From: JBAZMA01 sp041649995
GTDB lineage: Bacteria > Omnitrophota > Gorgyraeia > Velamenicoccales > Velamenicoccaceae
Length of the DNA stretch: 64,000 nt
Direction: 5' to 3'
Assembly: GCA_041649995.1 (NCBI GenBank)
Contig: JBAZMA010000007.1
Coordinates: forward strand, 39,599 to 103,598
Positions 7,801 to 22,800 of the stretch are shown here, piece after piece (position 1 is the stretch's first letter; each line of letters starts with the position of its first letter). The position numbers and the translations under genes were made by a program. The notes beneath the pieces are model-generated. The model was not told the DNA's origin, made no database searches, and saw only the letters and a list, made by a program, of their open reading frames with translations.

Positions 7801-10800
7801 CAGAGAAGCGCGCTCCCGGCGATTTACGATACGACCGGGGCCATGAAGGCCGTTTTCCTCGGGTCCCGCAGCCATGAAGGAGCGCCTTTCCTTCAGGCGT
7901 TCTTTGTTTCAGCAACGCCGTTGAATTGGCACGCGACAACAACCGCTAAATCCGCGGAAAATCCGGCCCAGATAACGCCGATGGCCATGCCGGCTTCCCC
8001 GTGGACCAGGGCCATCATCAGAGATCTCGATCCGACGACGACCAAGATGGACGGCGGCCTGCAGGCCGGCGCCCGTATCGAATTCATGTTTGAGGCTTCC
8101 GGCAGGCCGGGGGAACCCGGACGCATGTTCGGACTGATGGGGGCGGATCAATCCACAACCGTCATTCGCACGGATTTTGACAGGGTCCTGCAAGGAATGG
8201 AAGGGGCGCAAGAGCTGCGCGGGTTTATGCAAAAGGTCCCGAGCCAGGGCAGAGATGTGCGCGTTTTCAACACATTAAGCACGGACAAAACACAAACGAC
8301 CCTGACAGCCGTTCAATTGAACGCGCTCAGCGACGAGCTTCGCCAAGGCATTGAGGCCGGGTCCATGAGGATTGTCCCGAGCAATCTTGATCAGGCTGTT
8401 CAAAGCGGGGCCCGGGCCGCGCAACCCGAAGGATTCGCGGGTTTTGCCCTGATGACTATTGATCCGGACACCAACAAACCTGTTACTGTCAGGGCTTTGG
8501 CTTCAGGAGACCTGAAAGACGCCAGCGTTTCCGCCATAACCTCTGTTGTCGTGCCCACAGCCACCTATCAGGTATTTTCCGAAGCCGGTTTCCGTTATCC
8601 GGGAGAAACTTACGCCACAGAACTGGGCGCTAATAATACCGCACTGGCAACTTCCAATGTCTGGAATATGGCAGGCGTTGAGATCCGCTACAGCAGGCAA
8701 CAGGATGGGGTTGTCAGGCCGCAGTATTCACCGGCCGCAAGCCTGGGAAGCACGTCTATGGGCTTGAGGGTGGCGGCCTATGAGATCCCTGTTCCAGGAC
8801 AGACCTTAGGCGGCCTTTCGGCCTTAGGCAGCGGGACAGAGGCAAGGACCCTGGACGCAAAGATGCAGTTGTGGCAGTTCCTTGTCCCCACGCCGGCACA
8901 GGCGACGATTACGGCTCCTAAGCAGGCTGTTTCACCCGCGCTCTCTGTCTCGGGCGCGCCAGCCACGATCCAGCTGGGAACGCAGACAGCCATCCCTGTT
9001 CCCGACAATCCGGCGGATATCGCGCAGACCCTGGGCCAATTGCTCCCTGGCTCCAGAATCGAGAATATCAAGCCCGCGGATGGAAAAGCGGATCCTGTTT
9101 TCCGGATCATTCAGGGGGACAACGCCCATATTTATAATTTGAACAACAATGAGCTGGTGTTTGTTAAGACAGAACCCGTGACGCCGGAAATGATGGATGT
9201 GCCCGCGGCGTCCGTTGAAACAACGGTTGAGCCTGTCCAAACGGCCACGGCTCAGGGATTCCCTCTGCAAAGGCTGGCAGCCGCGGACGGGGCGCAGGCT
9301 TTTGAAACATGGCAGAAAACAGGAGTTGTCCAGCCTCCTCAAATCCAGGCCCAGCCCTCGGCAACAACCCCTGCGGCCGGCGGCGATGCTTCCTGGGAAT
9401 GGCAGGCGCATTACCTGACGCACCTGAGCACCCCTGTGACATTATTGTCAAGCGCGACGTCCCAGGATACCTCCATTCAGCAAAGGACAGCCCAGGGCAA
9501 TACCTTTGGTTCTTTGGGAATGATAGACGGCAGGATAGGGCACACTTCTACCCCGTCCATCGGCCCGTTGTCGGCGGCCGCGTGGCAGGAAAAATATATG
9601 CCTGAGGGCGCGTCCAAAACCGGCTATTTAACGCCGGGCAATGACGTCGCTTATCAGTCCGTCAATGCCATCAACACCTTGTATTTTTATCAGGACACAA
9701 TTGACGCGGCCAAATACCAGCTGCCGGCCGGCGATTATGGACGCTGGAGAACGGGCCTTCTGCTGGAGCCTACAGCCGCCAATCCGCTTTACGCGCCGGC
9801 GATCGGAACACCTGATCATTCTCCGATGGCCGCGCCCGAAGGCGCCGTGCGGATCGATTTCGCCCCTGTGAAGACCGGCGGATGGAAGCTTGAATATTTC
9901 AATGCCAGGAATGAGACTATGGGGACCGAAAGGGTCTCTGCGGAACAATTCCTGGATTTCCGCAATCAGGCCAAAGACATCACCCTGCAGCAGCAGGCTG
10001 AGATCCTCAATAACACCCCGGCCAAGCCCCTGACCCCGTCTTTGACCGCCGACATTACCTATTATTACGCGGGCAATCCTTACGGCATGGAATCAAGGGC
10101 CATGGATATCCAGAAAGGCGCGATCCAGATCGAGCTCCTGCCTCATTTTAACAACAGCGCCCAGACGCCCTACATGCATTTTTCCCTGCAGTCCCTTCAC
10201 AATTCTCCGGGCGCGATGTTCACGTCCCTGCAGAACAAAAATTTGACGAGCGCGGCGCCCAAGGGCACGTCTTTCATTACCTATACAAGGAACGGCAGCG
10301 GATGGGATATCGAATATCGCGGGGCCAGGGGCGAGAGCGTGGGCAAGGCATCGTTGAGCCACGCCGCGTTCATGGAGTTCCGCAGGAATTCCATTCCCAT
10401 GTATCAGGAAAAAACGGTGCTGAATCCTCGGTTTGCCGAAGGCGCGGCGGATTCGTTCCTCATCGCCAACACAAAGGACCTGGGGACAGAAAATAATAAT
10501 ATGCTCCTGGCCAATGCCTGGGGCCGGGTTACGGAAAGCCTTGCCCGAGACGAAAGCGGCCGATTGATCGTCGAGGATGGACAGTATAAACTCCAGAACA
10601 GTTATCAGTGGCACTATCGTCAGGATGGGGCCCAGGGCCGCCTGACGCCTTTGGCCATGACCTATAAACCGACGGTGATCGGCAATGTCAGCGTCAGGGA
10701 GAACCGCAGGGATGACCACGGCCTCAGACACATCGATTATGGTTATGAAGGCGCTCCTGTTGACTGGGGCGCGGATGCGGCCAACAAGCTTACCAGGACA

Positions 10801-13800
10801 ACGATCAAGGGAGAATATTTCCCGATGATCACGCTGGGCCGTGACAACGCGGGGAATCTGGACTGGAACACCGCCACGTCCATCATGCTCCCCACGCAGG
10901 CCGCTGTTTTGAACCAGACCGGTTACACATCCGCTGAATACGCCAAATTCGACGGCTCGCCCGACGGATTAAAGGTCAACAAGTCTTTCTCAAGCAACAC
11001 CCTGTGGGTCGCCGTGGATCCCGCCGATACCCTCAAACCCCTTGGGTCAGGCTTCCTGTTCACCCTGGGGAATACGGATTATTTGAGGGTTTATGATAAA
11101 CCCAGCGCTCCCGGCGCGGGGTCTTCGATGGAAATGGGCAGCCTCACCAATATCGGCAGGTTCGACGTGATGCGCGTGGATTATGGACAGTATTTGAAGC
11201 TGATGGAGACCTTGAGGACAAGGGGCGGAGATATCGACGAGAATCGTCTCGATATCCTTCTGCAGAGGCTGCAGGCCAGGGCGCAGAAAAAGGCCGGGCT
11301 GGAAAGCATGCAGCCCAGCGACACGCGCGCCGATGATATCGCGGAGGTTAACAGAGGCATTGCCGAGGATCAGGGCAAGCTCGAGCAGATGACCGGCATG
11401 AGAGATATGCAGCAGCCGTTGTTTAAGTCCGAGAGGACGTATTTGACGGACGGCCAGCTTCAGATTTCCCTGCAGCAGGATGGCGCCACGGGGCAATGGT
11501 CCGCGGAATCGCTTCATAACGCGCCCGGCGCCACGGTGCGCAATGTCCAGGCCTTTGATCCTTCCAGCCTTGACGATTCCAAACAGACCGTATCCATCAG
11601 GGATGAGCAGGGCAGGCAGGTGGGGACAAAACTTTTCTTCGACGCCGGATACGGCCTGACATTCCATAAATTCGAAGGGCTCCTGCGCGATAACCCGACG
11701 GCTGTCATGTTCTATAACGGAGATCTGATCTTTAACACCGTCATGCGTATCGGCTCCAGCGGGCCCGAGCTCTCCCCTCTTATGAAAAAATACACCAAGC
11801 CGGACGGGCAGGTCGTTTCGTCTCCTGCCACGCCCCTGAAATTGAGCGCCACGCCCCAATTCGTCATCACCGACAAAGTCGATCGCGTCAGGCTGCATGA
11901 GGCCTCAGGCGCTGTGGGCAAGGGCCACGCGGTCCTGGCCTGGATGCCTTTCTACACATTGACCGACTCACCGGTCAGGGATAGCGCCGGAAACTTGATC
12001 AAAGACGCGCAGGGCCGAAACGTCACCCGGAAGGATTTCCAGGCCCTGGCGCCGTGGACGATTCCTCTGGGAGGCTATTTGAAGAGCGGAGATTCCAATG
12101 TCACGCCTGTCAGAGGCGTGTTCATGAACATGGACAATGCCAATAAGGTCGTATCCTTCGGCCTTGTCGCTGAAGTCACCAAGGATGCGGCAACCCGGAT
12201 CCATCACGACGCTTTTTACGTGCCCGGCACCAGGCAGGAACCGGCTAAAAAACCGACCCGCGCGGAGTTGAGGCAAAGCGCGACTGATCTCAGGAACGCC
12301 ATCTGGGACGGCCACCAGGTCGTGGACCAGGCCATGCTGGATTATTTGAATGCCGCGACCGGCTGGAACAAGGCCCAGAAGATCATGAATGTTTTGAATC
12401 ATCCTTTTGTCTCCAAGGCCAGGGGCGAGCAGCTCTTGCAGCTTCTCGACGCGGCCAAAGGATATCTGGCCCTGTCTTCGCGCGCGGACATGACGAGGAT
12501 CCGCAATCTCGAAGTCCTCTCCAACAATGAAGTTGTTTTCAATGAGGGCACCAGGCTGGAAGTGGTGTTCGGATACGACGCCAAGACCGGCTATACAGCC
12601 GCGTCTTTGGCTTATCAGCCGGGTTCGGAAATCCACGGCATTATCGCGGGATACAGCCATACCACAAAACCGGTCATGGAACGCAGGGACGGCGCCGGGA
12701 ACCTGGTTGACGGCAGAGAGGTCACAGGCGGCCGCGATGTCACCGTCCGTTCACGCACCGTCGGACAACAGTCCCGGGACGGCCTCAGCTTTGTGGACAG
12801 GCGCTATACGCTGGGATTCGGCAACGGCAAGATTCCTTTCTGGCTGTCGGATAATTTCGGGATATTCGGCCGTTACGGCACGTTGAAATTCACATCCAAC
12901 AGCCAAGAACCGATCAAGGTCGACGGAACGTTTACGGGCGTTTCTGTCAGGGCTCAGGCGCCCATCCTCGGCGAAGACGGCAAGACCAGGATGGGGACCA
13001 GCGTCAGCACGACTGTCGGCGCCTGGAACGGCAAGGACTTTACGGATGTCAGATTTTTCGAAAGGCAGTTTAAGACCGGCGGCAAGACGTTCTACGATTT
13101 CGCCGTGGGCAGCGTTCCTTTCGCCATCGAAGGCCAGGGCAAAGACAGGGACCTGGCCATGGCTTATCATCAGCCGGCTTACAGGGGATATCTTAAGGGC
13201 GGCGGCGAAGAGGTGTATTTGAACCACCTGGTTTTTGATTATGGCAAGAATCGTCTTGGACAGGCCCATGCCGTCGGCTTTGGTGTCATGAGGGGATCGG
13301 CGCCTTCATTCCCGAGCGCGGTTCCGGGCGGAGACGGTCAAAATAACGCCGGCGGTAATCTTTCCGGCCCGGCCACCATCGCGATCGTGCGGTCTATCTC
13401 CGGCGGTACAGCCATGTATGAAGCATGGGGCATTGTTCCCGGCAGCAAGATCGGGCCCCAGGCGCACCAGGCGCTGGGTTTGAGCGGCGGCATGAGGACG
13501 CAATTGGCGACCAGCGTCCCCGGCTTCTTCCAGGTCGGCCTGCCTTCTCTGACCTTTGGGGTCGACAGCACGCTGTTCATGCCGGGGACCTACACGTTCA
13601 CGGAAGAGAAATATTTCGGAAACAAGGCCACCAAATATTTCGGCAAATTCACGTATTCCCCGACGACCGCGGGAACGTACGGCGTTATCCGTTACGGCAA
13701 GAGCGGCGTATTGTATTTTGATATGGCGCGCGAACGGCAGGAACACTATGTGGGCCTTTTGAGGGCCAATGACACAAGGCCGTCCACAAATGCCGACGGG

Positions 13801-16800
13801 CTTGTCAGGGTCCAGAGGGATGCGGCGGGCAAGGCCATCCTTGACCAATACGGCAGGACCCTTCCTGTGGAGGAAAAAGTTTCCCTCATCGGCCACGGCG
13901 ATATTTCCATGCGCGCCTTCGACATCACGACAAGCCACGGGGCCTTTGCCCTGGATACGTCAAGGCTCGCTGATTTTACAGCCACCGGCAAAGTGAAATT
14001 TGACGGCGACCAGGAACGCGCGATCGGCGGTTTCAACGTTATTTATGAAGAGACCAAGGCGGGAAGGACGGCCAAATATCTGGCCATCTTCCTTTTGGGC
14101 GCGGATCAGCCTCATCCTGTGGGCGAAGAGTTCCTTTCGGGCCGCCAGAACACCATGCCTGTTTTGATCACGGCCAAAGAGGAATACGGCAGCGATTTTG
14201 ACAGGCGCTACGGCAACGTCAGCCTGAGCGGTGAAAGCGCCAGGCTTACGCAAAACCGCCAGGAAATCACCATCACAGGCTTTGACGAGAGCGGACAGGG
14301 ACGCGCCCTTCTTTCCGGATATGATACGGCCACGGGAAAAACAGGCTTGTGGTGGCGCCTGGGCGAGCTCACCGACACCGGCGTGCAGGTCATCGACAAC
14401 GACGGCTATATCAATCTCGGCACAACGATCGGCTATAACAGCCTGGTCAAATTCGCCGGCGACGAACGGGGTATGAAGGCCGCCATCAACTTCGGGTATT
14501 ATCTGCAGAATAATTTTGAAGGGCTCTCCGAGCAGGGCTTCAGGATCAAGAAATGGACGCCTCAGCTTGTCAAGGATATTGAGAATGCCGGGCTCACAAG
14601 CGGCAGTAACTTCGCGCCTGTGGCTGTCTTGGACCGCGGCGAGTATCATCTGGAATTTTCCAAGGAACGCAGGATCGATGAGAGGAAATGGTACAGGGAT
14701 GATGAGGATGTCTGGCATCGGACCTCCGCGGGGCAGTACGAGTTGAGCGGTTCCCTGGACAAATATCTGACATCCATGCACGAAAGAAAATTCCAGTCCA
14801 ATGAGGGCGGCTCGAATTCCGTGTTCGCCGGAGGAGAATGGACCCGCCAGGACATCACCGAGAGAATGAAGAACAGGGGCGGGTTTGAAGGCAGGAACTG
14901 GTATGACCTTTTTGAAGGGGTCAACGGCAATTACGGGACCAACGATGTGCTGATGATGTTCAATATGGGCGGCAAGCATACGGCCGCTGTCTTGGACGGT
15001 AACCAGCTGATCCAGCTCTATAACAACATCGGGGCTGCCGGATTCACCGGAATCGCTCCTTTTTATAATCAATTGAAAACCATGAACACCATGGCCAAGG
15101 TCCAGGGCGGAGTGGACATTGCCATGGCTGTTATCACGGTGGCCACGTTGGGCTACGGTTTGCTTGTGACCGCGCCTGCCAAAGTCCTCGCTTCAGGCGC
15201 CACGAAGGTCACGGTTTCCGCGGTGCTCAGAGAATTTACCAAGCAGATGGCTGTCCGCTATGTCACAACAGCGGCCGTGGGCCGCACCCTGGCTTCTTAC
15301 GGCGCCATGGCTGTGGCAGACCGCGTGATGACAGGCGAATGGCACCTGCTTAAGCCGTGGGCGAGCCCGCAAAACGCGCAGCTGGCTTTGAAGACTTTGG
15401 CCTTCGCCTTTATTACCCAAAAGCCGTTGAACACATCAGCCCTTACGGTCGGGACCATTTCCAATTCTGCCAGGGCCATTGCCGGACGCGTGGCCATCAA
15501 TACCCTTAAATTCGGCGCTGTCAATGAAGTGGTTGCCAACGCCATCAGCCTGGGAACGCAAGGTAAGCTGGTTACAGACTGGAAGGCGCACGCGGTCCTG
15601 ATCGGGAGCGCGATGTTTGCCGGGGCAGCCAGAGAGCTGGCTTTCCAGGGATCGAATCTGGCAGCCACAGGCCGCCTGGTCAGCGTCGGAAAGGCTTCTT
15701 TCGCCTCGAACATGTCTTCTGTGGCCCGGTTCGCGGCTTCTCATCCCTTCATGACGAATACAGCGGCATCCATGGTTTCCCAGTCGGCTTTGTGGGGCGA
15801 AGTGCATTTGTTGACAGGCATGGCTTCCAGGGCCGCGACCGCTGACCGCAACAACCAGCAGGAGATCGCCAAGGTCCTGGCCGCGAATCAGATGTTCAGC
15901 GATTGGAGCACGGGCATGGGGCAGGGTCTTCTCTTCGGCGGCATCATGGGCGTGGGTTCTTCGATCGCCAATTCCGGAGTCGCCTCGAGGATTGCCGCTT
16001 CGAAGTTCGCTGGCACGGGTTTCGGAAAACTTGTCACCAATCCGTTGGTTGTTTCTACCGCGATCGGCGCGGTCGCGTTCCCTGCCGCCAAGACGCTTCT
16101 GGAAGGCAGCGGCCTGAAAGGCCTGGGGGACAATTATTCGAGCGGATGGAATTATCTGAGAGGCGGTATGCTGGGATTCGGCGCGGGCTGGGGCTTTACG
16201 AAACCAGCCAGCGCGTCGAGCCTGCAGGCCTGGACAGGCAGGGGTATTTTGACAGCGCCCGCCGGCTGGGGCACGGGCTTTGCCAAGTTCGGTTATGGTT
16301 TTGCCGTCGGAGCGACGACCAAGGCCGGGGTGAATACTTTTGAGCGCCTGGTCAACGGGCAGGGTTTTGGCGCCGGAGAAATTCCCTCGGAGGTTATTTC
16401 CGGCGGGCTTCAGGGAGGCCTGGGGGCCTGGTATCTCGGCAGGAACGCGACAAATCTTTCTTTCAGCCTCAGGCCTTATTCAGGCGCGGGCATGCCTCAT
16501 TCGACGAGGATTTTTGGAATGTATGACCTGGGCCGGGCCAGGGGCGCGGAATTGCTGTACAACCGCGCCTTGGCAGGCGCTGTGGAATGGACCGTGGTAT
16601 CTCCGGCATTCTCTACCGCGGGGGCCGCGATCACCGGAACATTGAACAAGCTCGGCATTCTTCCCAATGTCAGCGAATTTTCTGAAAACAGCTGGGTTCT
16701 GGTCGCCAGGGGCGCCGACGCCCGGGGCCGGACGCTTTACACGTCTCTGAATGAAAGGGATATCATCACGAGCATCACCACAGGGCCGAATACAGGTCTG

Positions 16801-19800
16801 TGGATGAAGCCCGTTTTCGATGTTTTAACCACCAAGACTTATCAGCCTACGGCGTTCAACCAGGGAGGCTTGGTGGAAAGAGGAGCGCGTATCCTCGGCC
16901 AGATTCCACGGGTCGGGTCTGCCGCGAGCAGATGGGCGGAGGCGCATCAGGGGCTCCTGACATCCAACTTTGTGAAAAAAGCCATACCTTTTGCGCAGTG
17001 GGCTGATTCGACGGTGTTGTTGATGCCCACAGTCGTTACAGGAACTGAGGCTATGGTGAATGTGCTGGATATCGGCTTGGCGGGCCTGGCAGGCAGGGAA
17101 GCCAGGGTGACGCCGATCCTTGATCCCGCGGGTAACATTTCCACCCTTTCGGTCAATGGCCAGGAAATCGGTTTGCACGATGTTTCCTTCTACCTGGGGG
17201 CGGGAGAAAAAGAATATCTGAAGTTCATGCCGTTTTTGATGATGTCGCAATATGATTCTCTCAGAGGAAAAGAATGGGGCGAATTAAGGGAGCTCGGCAG
17301 AGAAGCTACGTCGAGGGGGAACACGCGTTTGGCCGACCAGGTCCGTCAGGAACAGACGTTGAGGGTCGCCCCAAGGCTGGCGCGCAGCGCTTTTGAAAAT
17401 GGAATCAAGGAATTTAACAATAAGAATTATCAGGCTGCGGATACTCATTTCGGAAGGGCCGCCCAGCTGCTTGGGGGGACAGACGCTTCGTCCTTCTTTA
17501 ATCAAGGTATGGCGCGCAAGGCCATGGGCCAGGTTGAGCCCGCGGCCGAGGCGTTTGCCAGGGCGGAATCCATTTCCAGAAAAGCCGGAGACCTGGATTT
17601 TGCCAGGAACGCTTTCCGGTCGAGGTTGTCTTTGTATAACCCCGAACAGGCCGAAGCCGTGGTCGCGCAGTCTATTACCCAGATCAAGTCGGAGATGGGC
17701 CAGGCCAGGACAGCCAAAGATGCCCCAAGGATGACGGATTTAAGGGGCGAATTGGAGTTCCTCGCGTCCGCGCGTTTAACCCTCAGGGGTGAGATGGCGG
17801 CTACCAGCGGAAATTTTGACCGCGCCGGAATATTTTATAACGCGGCCCTGAGAGTGGACGCCTTGAACGCGGACGCCCTGATGGGGTTAAGGACGATTGA
17901 TCCTTTGCGTCAGTTGCGGCTGCCTGATTCCGTCGATGCGCAGACCGTCCAGTCTAATGTCCGCGGCCGTCAGGCCACTATCCAGGATCAGATAACAGCC
18001 AGGGATACCCAGATTCAGAATTTAAGGACAAGGGCGGACGCCTTGAGGTCTGAGGGCAGGATCCAGGAAGCCTCGGCCAGAGAAGCCGAGATCCAGAAGC
18101 TTGAGGCCAGGAATACGACCGCGCGTCAGTATTTAAACGTCTTGCCGCAAATTGAACAAAGGGCCCTGGCGCAGATATCCCAGAGGGAAACAGCAGGCGC
18201 TTCTTCGCCCATTGTCCGCCAGCAGCCTGTTCCCAAAGAACGGGGCAAGGTCACCGATGCCATCGGCAGGCTCAGGCACTCTTCAGGCGGCGAGTTGAGC
18301 GGATTGAAGGTTGTGCTTGTGGGCGACGCCGGAAAATCCGGCTACATCGTCGGCAGGCACAGGGCTTATGTGGAACTGGATTCCTCCAAGCCTGATTTCG
18401 GAACGCTCTATGTGGCCAGGGATTTCTGGACCGCCGGGCGCAGGGGGAGCGACGCGGCCATCAAGAGGGATTTTTCCCAATTGCGCAGGACGGCCAGGGA
18501 TTACAGCACGCTGATCAGGGAGGTCAGAAAACAGCCCGGATTTAACGGGTCCAACGCCCGGGAAATGATCGAGAGCGGGCTGCTGAATGTCGTTGTGACA
18601 AGGCAAAAAGGCATGGGCATGCTGCCCATCCAGGCGTCCCTGAGGCTCAACGAGATCAGGCAGGGAGTCATCGCGGATTACGGCCAGACGCGCCTGAGCT
18701 ACCAGTTTGAGAGGGCCCTGCAGAAGGCCACGACTGCCGCGGATGTCAAGATCGCTGTCGAGGCCGCTGGCGGAAGCGGCAAGACCTTTGTGGACATTGT
18801 CATGCTGCCGTCAGTATTAGCCAAGAACCGCGCCTTGAACGCCATGACCGCCATAACGACATACGGCGATCAGAATGCCGTCATCCTCTACGAGTTGGCC
18901 AGAAATGTGTACGGGGATAAGCTTGGCGCGATCCGTTTCACAGACCGCAATTCTTCCCATCAGTTAAGGGATTTCGGGTCCCAGATTGAAATTCTTTCGT
19001 TTGATTCCTACACAAATCTTGTCCACGCGGAAAAGAGGGGCGGAGAAAAAGGCACGCACGTGGATATGGATAAACTGAGAAGGTCGATCTTCATTATCGA
19101 CGAGGCGCACACGATCGGCGTCCTGCCCGGCATCCGCGAAGGCCAGGGCACGGAAGTCATCGTCGAGGGTAGAAGGGATTACAACAGGCTGGCCAATGAA
19201 ACGCGCGGCCTTGAGCGCGACCTTCAGATGACGGGCCAGGAGGCCTTCAGGGCCATGCAGCAGGATATGCCTCTTCAGGCGCCGGGGAGCTATAACAGGA
19301 CGCTTACCACCTCAGGGGCGTCTGCCAGGCAGCTCAAGGTGGCGCAGTTGGCAGACAACTATTTCAGGGCGCGGGAATATGAAATGTATTCGCATGCCAG
19401 CGGCAGGGCGGATATGTACCGCACGAGTTTCTCAGGATCCCAGGCCCCGCTTCCAGCCGGCGTTCAGGCCATTGTCGCCAGGGCGAGAGGCGCCAATTCC
19501 GCCTTCGGAGAGATGAGCGACAGGGGCGTGGCGAGAACCCTTACCTTTGAAAAACAGGGGCAATTGTTCGGCAGGAGATTTGAGGATGTGCTGGGCTCTT
19601 CCTATTATCAGGCAAAATATCAGGAAGATCTGGGGTCTGCGGCGCGCACACCCCGGCAGGTTGCCCAGGTATTGGGACAGAAAGTTTTTGAAGGCGCCAT
19701 CAGGGCGTCCCTGTACACAGGCAACGAATATTCCATTACGCAGAATAATATCCAGGTCCTGGCAGGAAGCGGCAAGGCTGACGCGAGGCTGCATTTGCCC

Positions 19801-22800
19801 ATGGGAGAAATGCAGTATTTGCAGATGGCCTGGAACAAGCCTTTGACAAGGCCTCTGGGAGATACCCGCAATGTGACAGAAGCCTTTGACGCCCTGAGGG
19901 AGATCGGCGGCGGCCTGATGTTGACGGCAACATTGCAGAAGGGTTCTATTGCCGAAATGCAATTAGACGGCATCGGATATAAAGCCAAGAGCGGGGCCAA
20001 GCCCAACATTGACTATCAATCCGACTTGTCCTCCAGCGCGCCGGCCATGTATAGGCGGATGTATGACAATATTCAAAGGACAGGGGTGGCGGATTCCGGG
20101 CAATTCGCCCTTTTCAGCGGCCACAGACAGTCCAGGGAATTCAGCAATTATCTGGAAAGGGCGCATTTATACAGGCAGGATGCGCAGGGCCACGCCGTTG
20201 ACAGCCTGGGCCGGCGCATTTTCAATGACCAGGGCGCGCGTATTGAGGGAACAGGGGCGCCTGTGCGTCTGGACAATATTTCCAGGGTCAGGGGCCTTGC
20301 CGGCGCCGGCAGACAGGTCAGGGGCGAGAATCTTGTGTTTGGCCCGACCATGCCGGTCGCGGTTGAAAAGGCGCAAATCCTTGGCATTGCCGAGTCCAAC
20401 AGCCCTGTGCGGCTGCTCACAGGAACCGTCGCCCATATCGGCACAGGTGTTGACGTGAACTGGGCGGATGGCGCTATCGCGCGCAAGGCTGTGCACCTGG
20501 CTTATCCGGAAGATATCACAGGGCCGGAAATGATCCAGGCTATGAACCGCGCTGCCGGCGCCAGAAGCACCGGGCTGGAGGCGGCCAAGGTTTATCTTTA
20601 CACCAGCTCCGACAAACTTGACGCCACGCCGAGGATGGCTTCCTTGAAACCCGCCGACGGAAAATGGACATCCGAAGCATGGGATCAGGGCTTGAGCAGC
20701 GTCCAATTCCAGAATGAGTTGAGCCGCACGCGTATCCCGGCTGTTTCTTCGCAGAGACAGGCGCCTGCCAGCGAATATCAGGGGGAATCCAACGTGACGC
20801 GAGGCTCTCCGAAGACGGTTGATGAACTCGCCGGCCGCCTCGTTGACCGCGGTGTTATCCAGGCCGAACAAAGAGGCGATTTCACGACATCCTTTGTCGC
20901 CAGCAACCCGGGCCTTGTCCAGGCCAATGGCACGCTCAGCGACGCAGGAAGAAACGTGGCCGGCCTTTCCCTTGTTGTCCTGGAAGGCACGCCGGTCCAG
21001 CAGCAAAGTTTCCAGGCAGGGCTTAAGACCATAACACCTTCTTCAGAGATCCATTTTGATTTTACAGCCGCGCCCCAGGCGCCGGTCATGGCGCCTCTTG
21101 AGACCATTTCCGCTGTCCGGCAATTGGCTGACAGCGGAGTGATCAGCCTGAGCGATAACGGCGCCAGGCTCAGCAGCTTTATGCAGTATGGGGCCTTTGC
21201 CTCTGTGGCCCCTGAAAAATTTGAAGGCAAGGTCGCTCTTTCCAGCGTCGCCCAGGCCGTAGGTTTCGCTCAGATCGACAGCGTCCCGTATCATTTCGCC
21301 AACACCCTGCTTAACGCCCTTCCGCAAGCCGATCCTTTCAGGACCGCTCTCGCTCCTGTTATTCAACAGCAGCAGAAGGCCTATGAGTCGGCGCAGGCTT
21401 CGCTGAACGATTTTACGCGTTCCCTGCAAAGAGGTTCTTCCGCCCAGCAAGGATCGCTGTTGAGGCAGATGTACAGGGCGCAGGCGGCTTTTGAAAAGGC
21501 CCAGCCGACCATGGCCAGGCTCTCAGACATCGCCGGCACGCTGCCGGGCGCTCATGCCGAAGACTTTATTTCCTGGTTTACTCCGCATGTTCAGAGCACG
21601 CAGACCATGGCCAATGTCGTCGGCGGAGGCGTTTATAATTTGAAGAGATTTGAAGTCCCGATGGAGAAGATGACGCCGGGCCAGATCGTGTCTTTGTCGA
21701 CCACTTACGCGGCTTCGGATATCCTGGCCGCCCTGCCGAAAAAAGCTTCTTCCTCGGACGTCGTAAAGCTGGCCCGCGGCGTGCAGAGGCTGGCGCGCGT
21801 GCAGCAGTCCCTGCAGGTCTTAAAGGAAGCCGGCATCCCTTCGATCGCGGGGTTGAATAAGACCAACCTCCAGGTCCTGGCCTCCAACGAGAGGGCTTTT
21901 GGCCGCCTCATGGAAATCGCGGGCAGGAAAATCACGCCGGCCATGACAACCCCCGCCAGGCGCGCAAGGGCGCTGGAAAGCTTCCTGAATGATGTCAGCA
22001 AGGACGCGGATCTGCTCAGACAGCAAGGGATATCCTTAACAGCGGATAAAGGGATTACTCCTGCCGTCATTCTTTTGACCGCCAGGTCTGTTGTGAAGGA
22101 AAAAGGCCTGCCGTCGATCCGCGAGGCCAATGAGTTGACAAGGAGCCTGGCCAATGATGCCGCGTTGATGGTCGCGGGCCTGGGCAGCGCGCAGTCGATC
22201 GCGCAGGATTTTGAAGCTTTTAGGACCTCAGGCCGTGAAGCTGTGGTAAAAGCCAGGACTGATATGAGCGGTTTGGACCAGGTCCTGCAATTGTTGTCGC
22301 AGAAACAGGCCGCTATCCAGAGAACGCCGGCTGCGGCTGCCGTATTGCCTGTTCAGGACAGAGACTGGCATTTGGCGGAACTGGCCCTGATTTCCAACTT
22401 AAGGGTTGCCGCGATCAACGGCCAGATCGATTTGGCCGGCGTTCAGCAGAAACTGGGGGATTGGCAGAAAGAAGTGACGACGATCGCGCAAAAAGTTTCT
22501 GAAGAAAGAGGCCGGCTGACATCCGCGGGCGTGGATCAGACGAGATTCTTTGAACTTCAGGAAAGCGTGCTCGCGGGCGAAGGCGCCATCCATACGGAGA
22601 TCGGCCAGGGGGTCGGCCAGGCGTTGAAGAGGGCCGAACAAGGCGTCAGCCGCAGGCAGCAATATGACCGCCTTTATCAGCAGATCGGTTACGCGGGCCG
22701 ACGGTATAACCCGGCGGGATTTGTCAGCGGCCTGCGCCAGTCGTATTCGGCTCCTGTCCAGCAATATATCACCGAGAGACAGGCTGTCAGCCAGCAATTC

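Noticed and set aside
13960..15072. 370-codon antisense ORF
   Set aside because: Shadow of the giant gene caused by G+C-rich third positions; no family or signal recognised.
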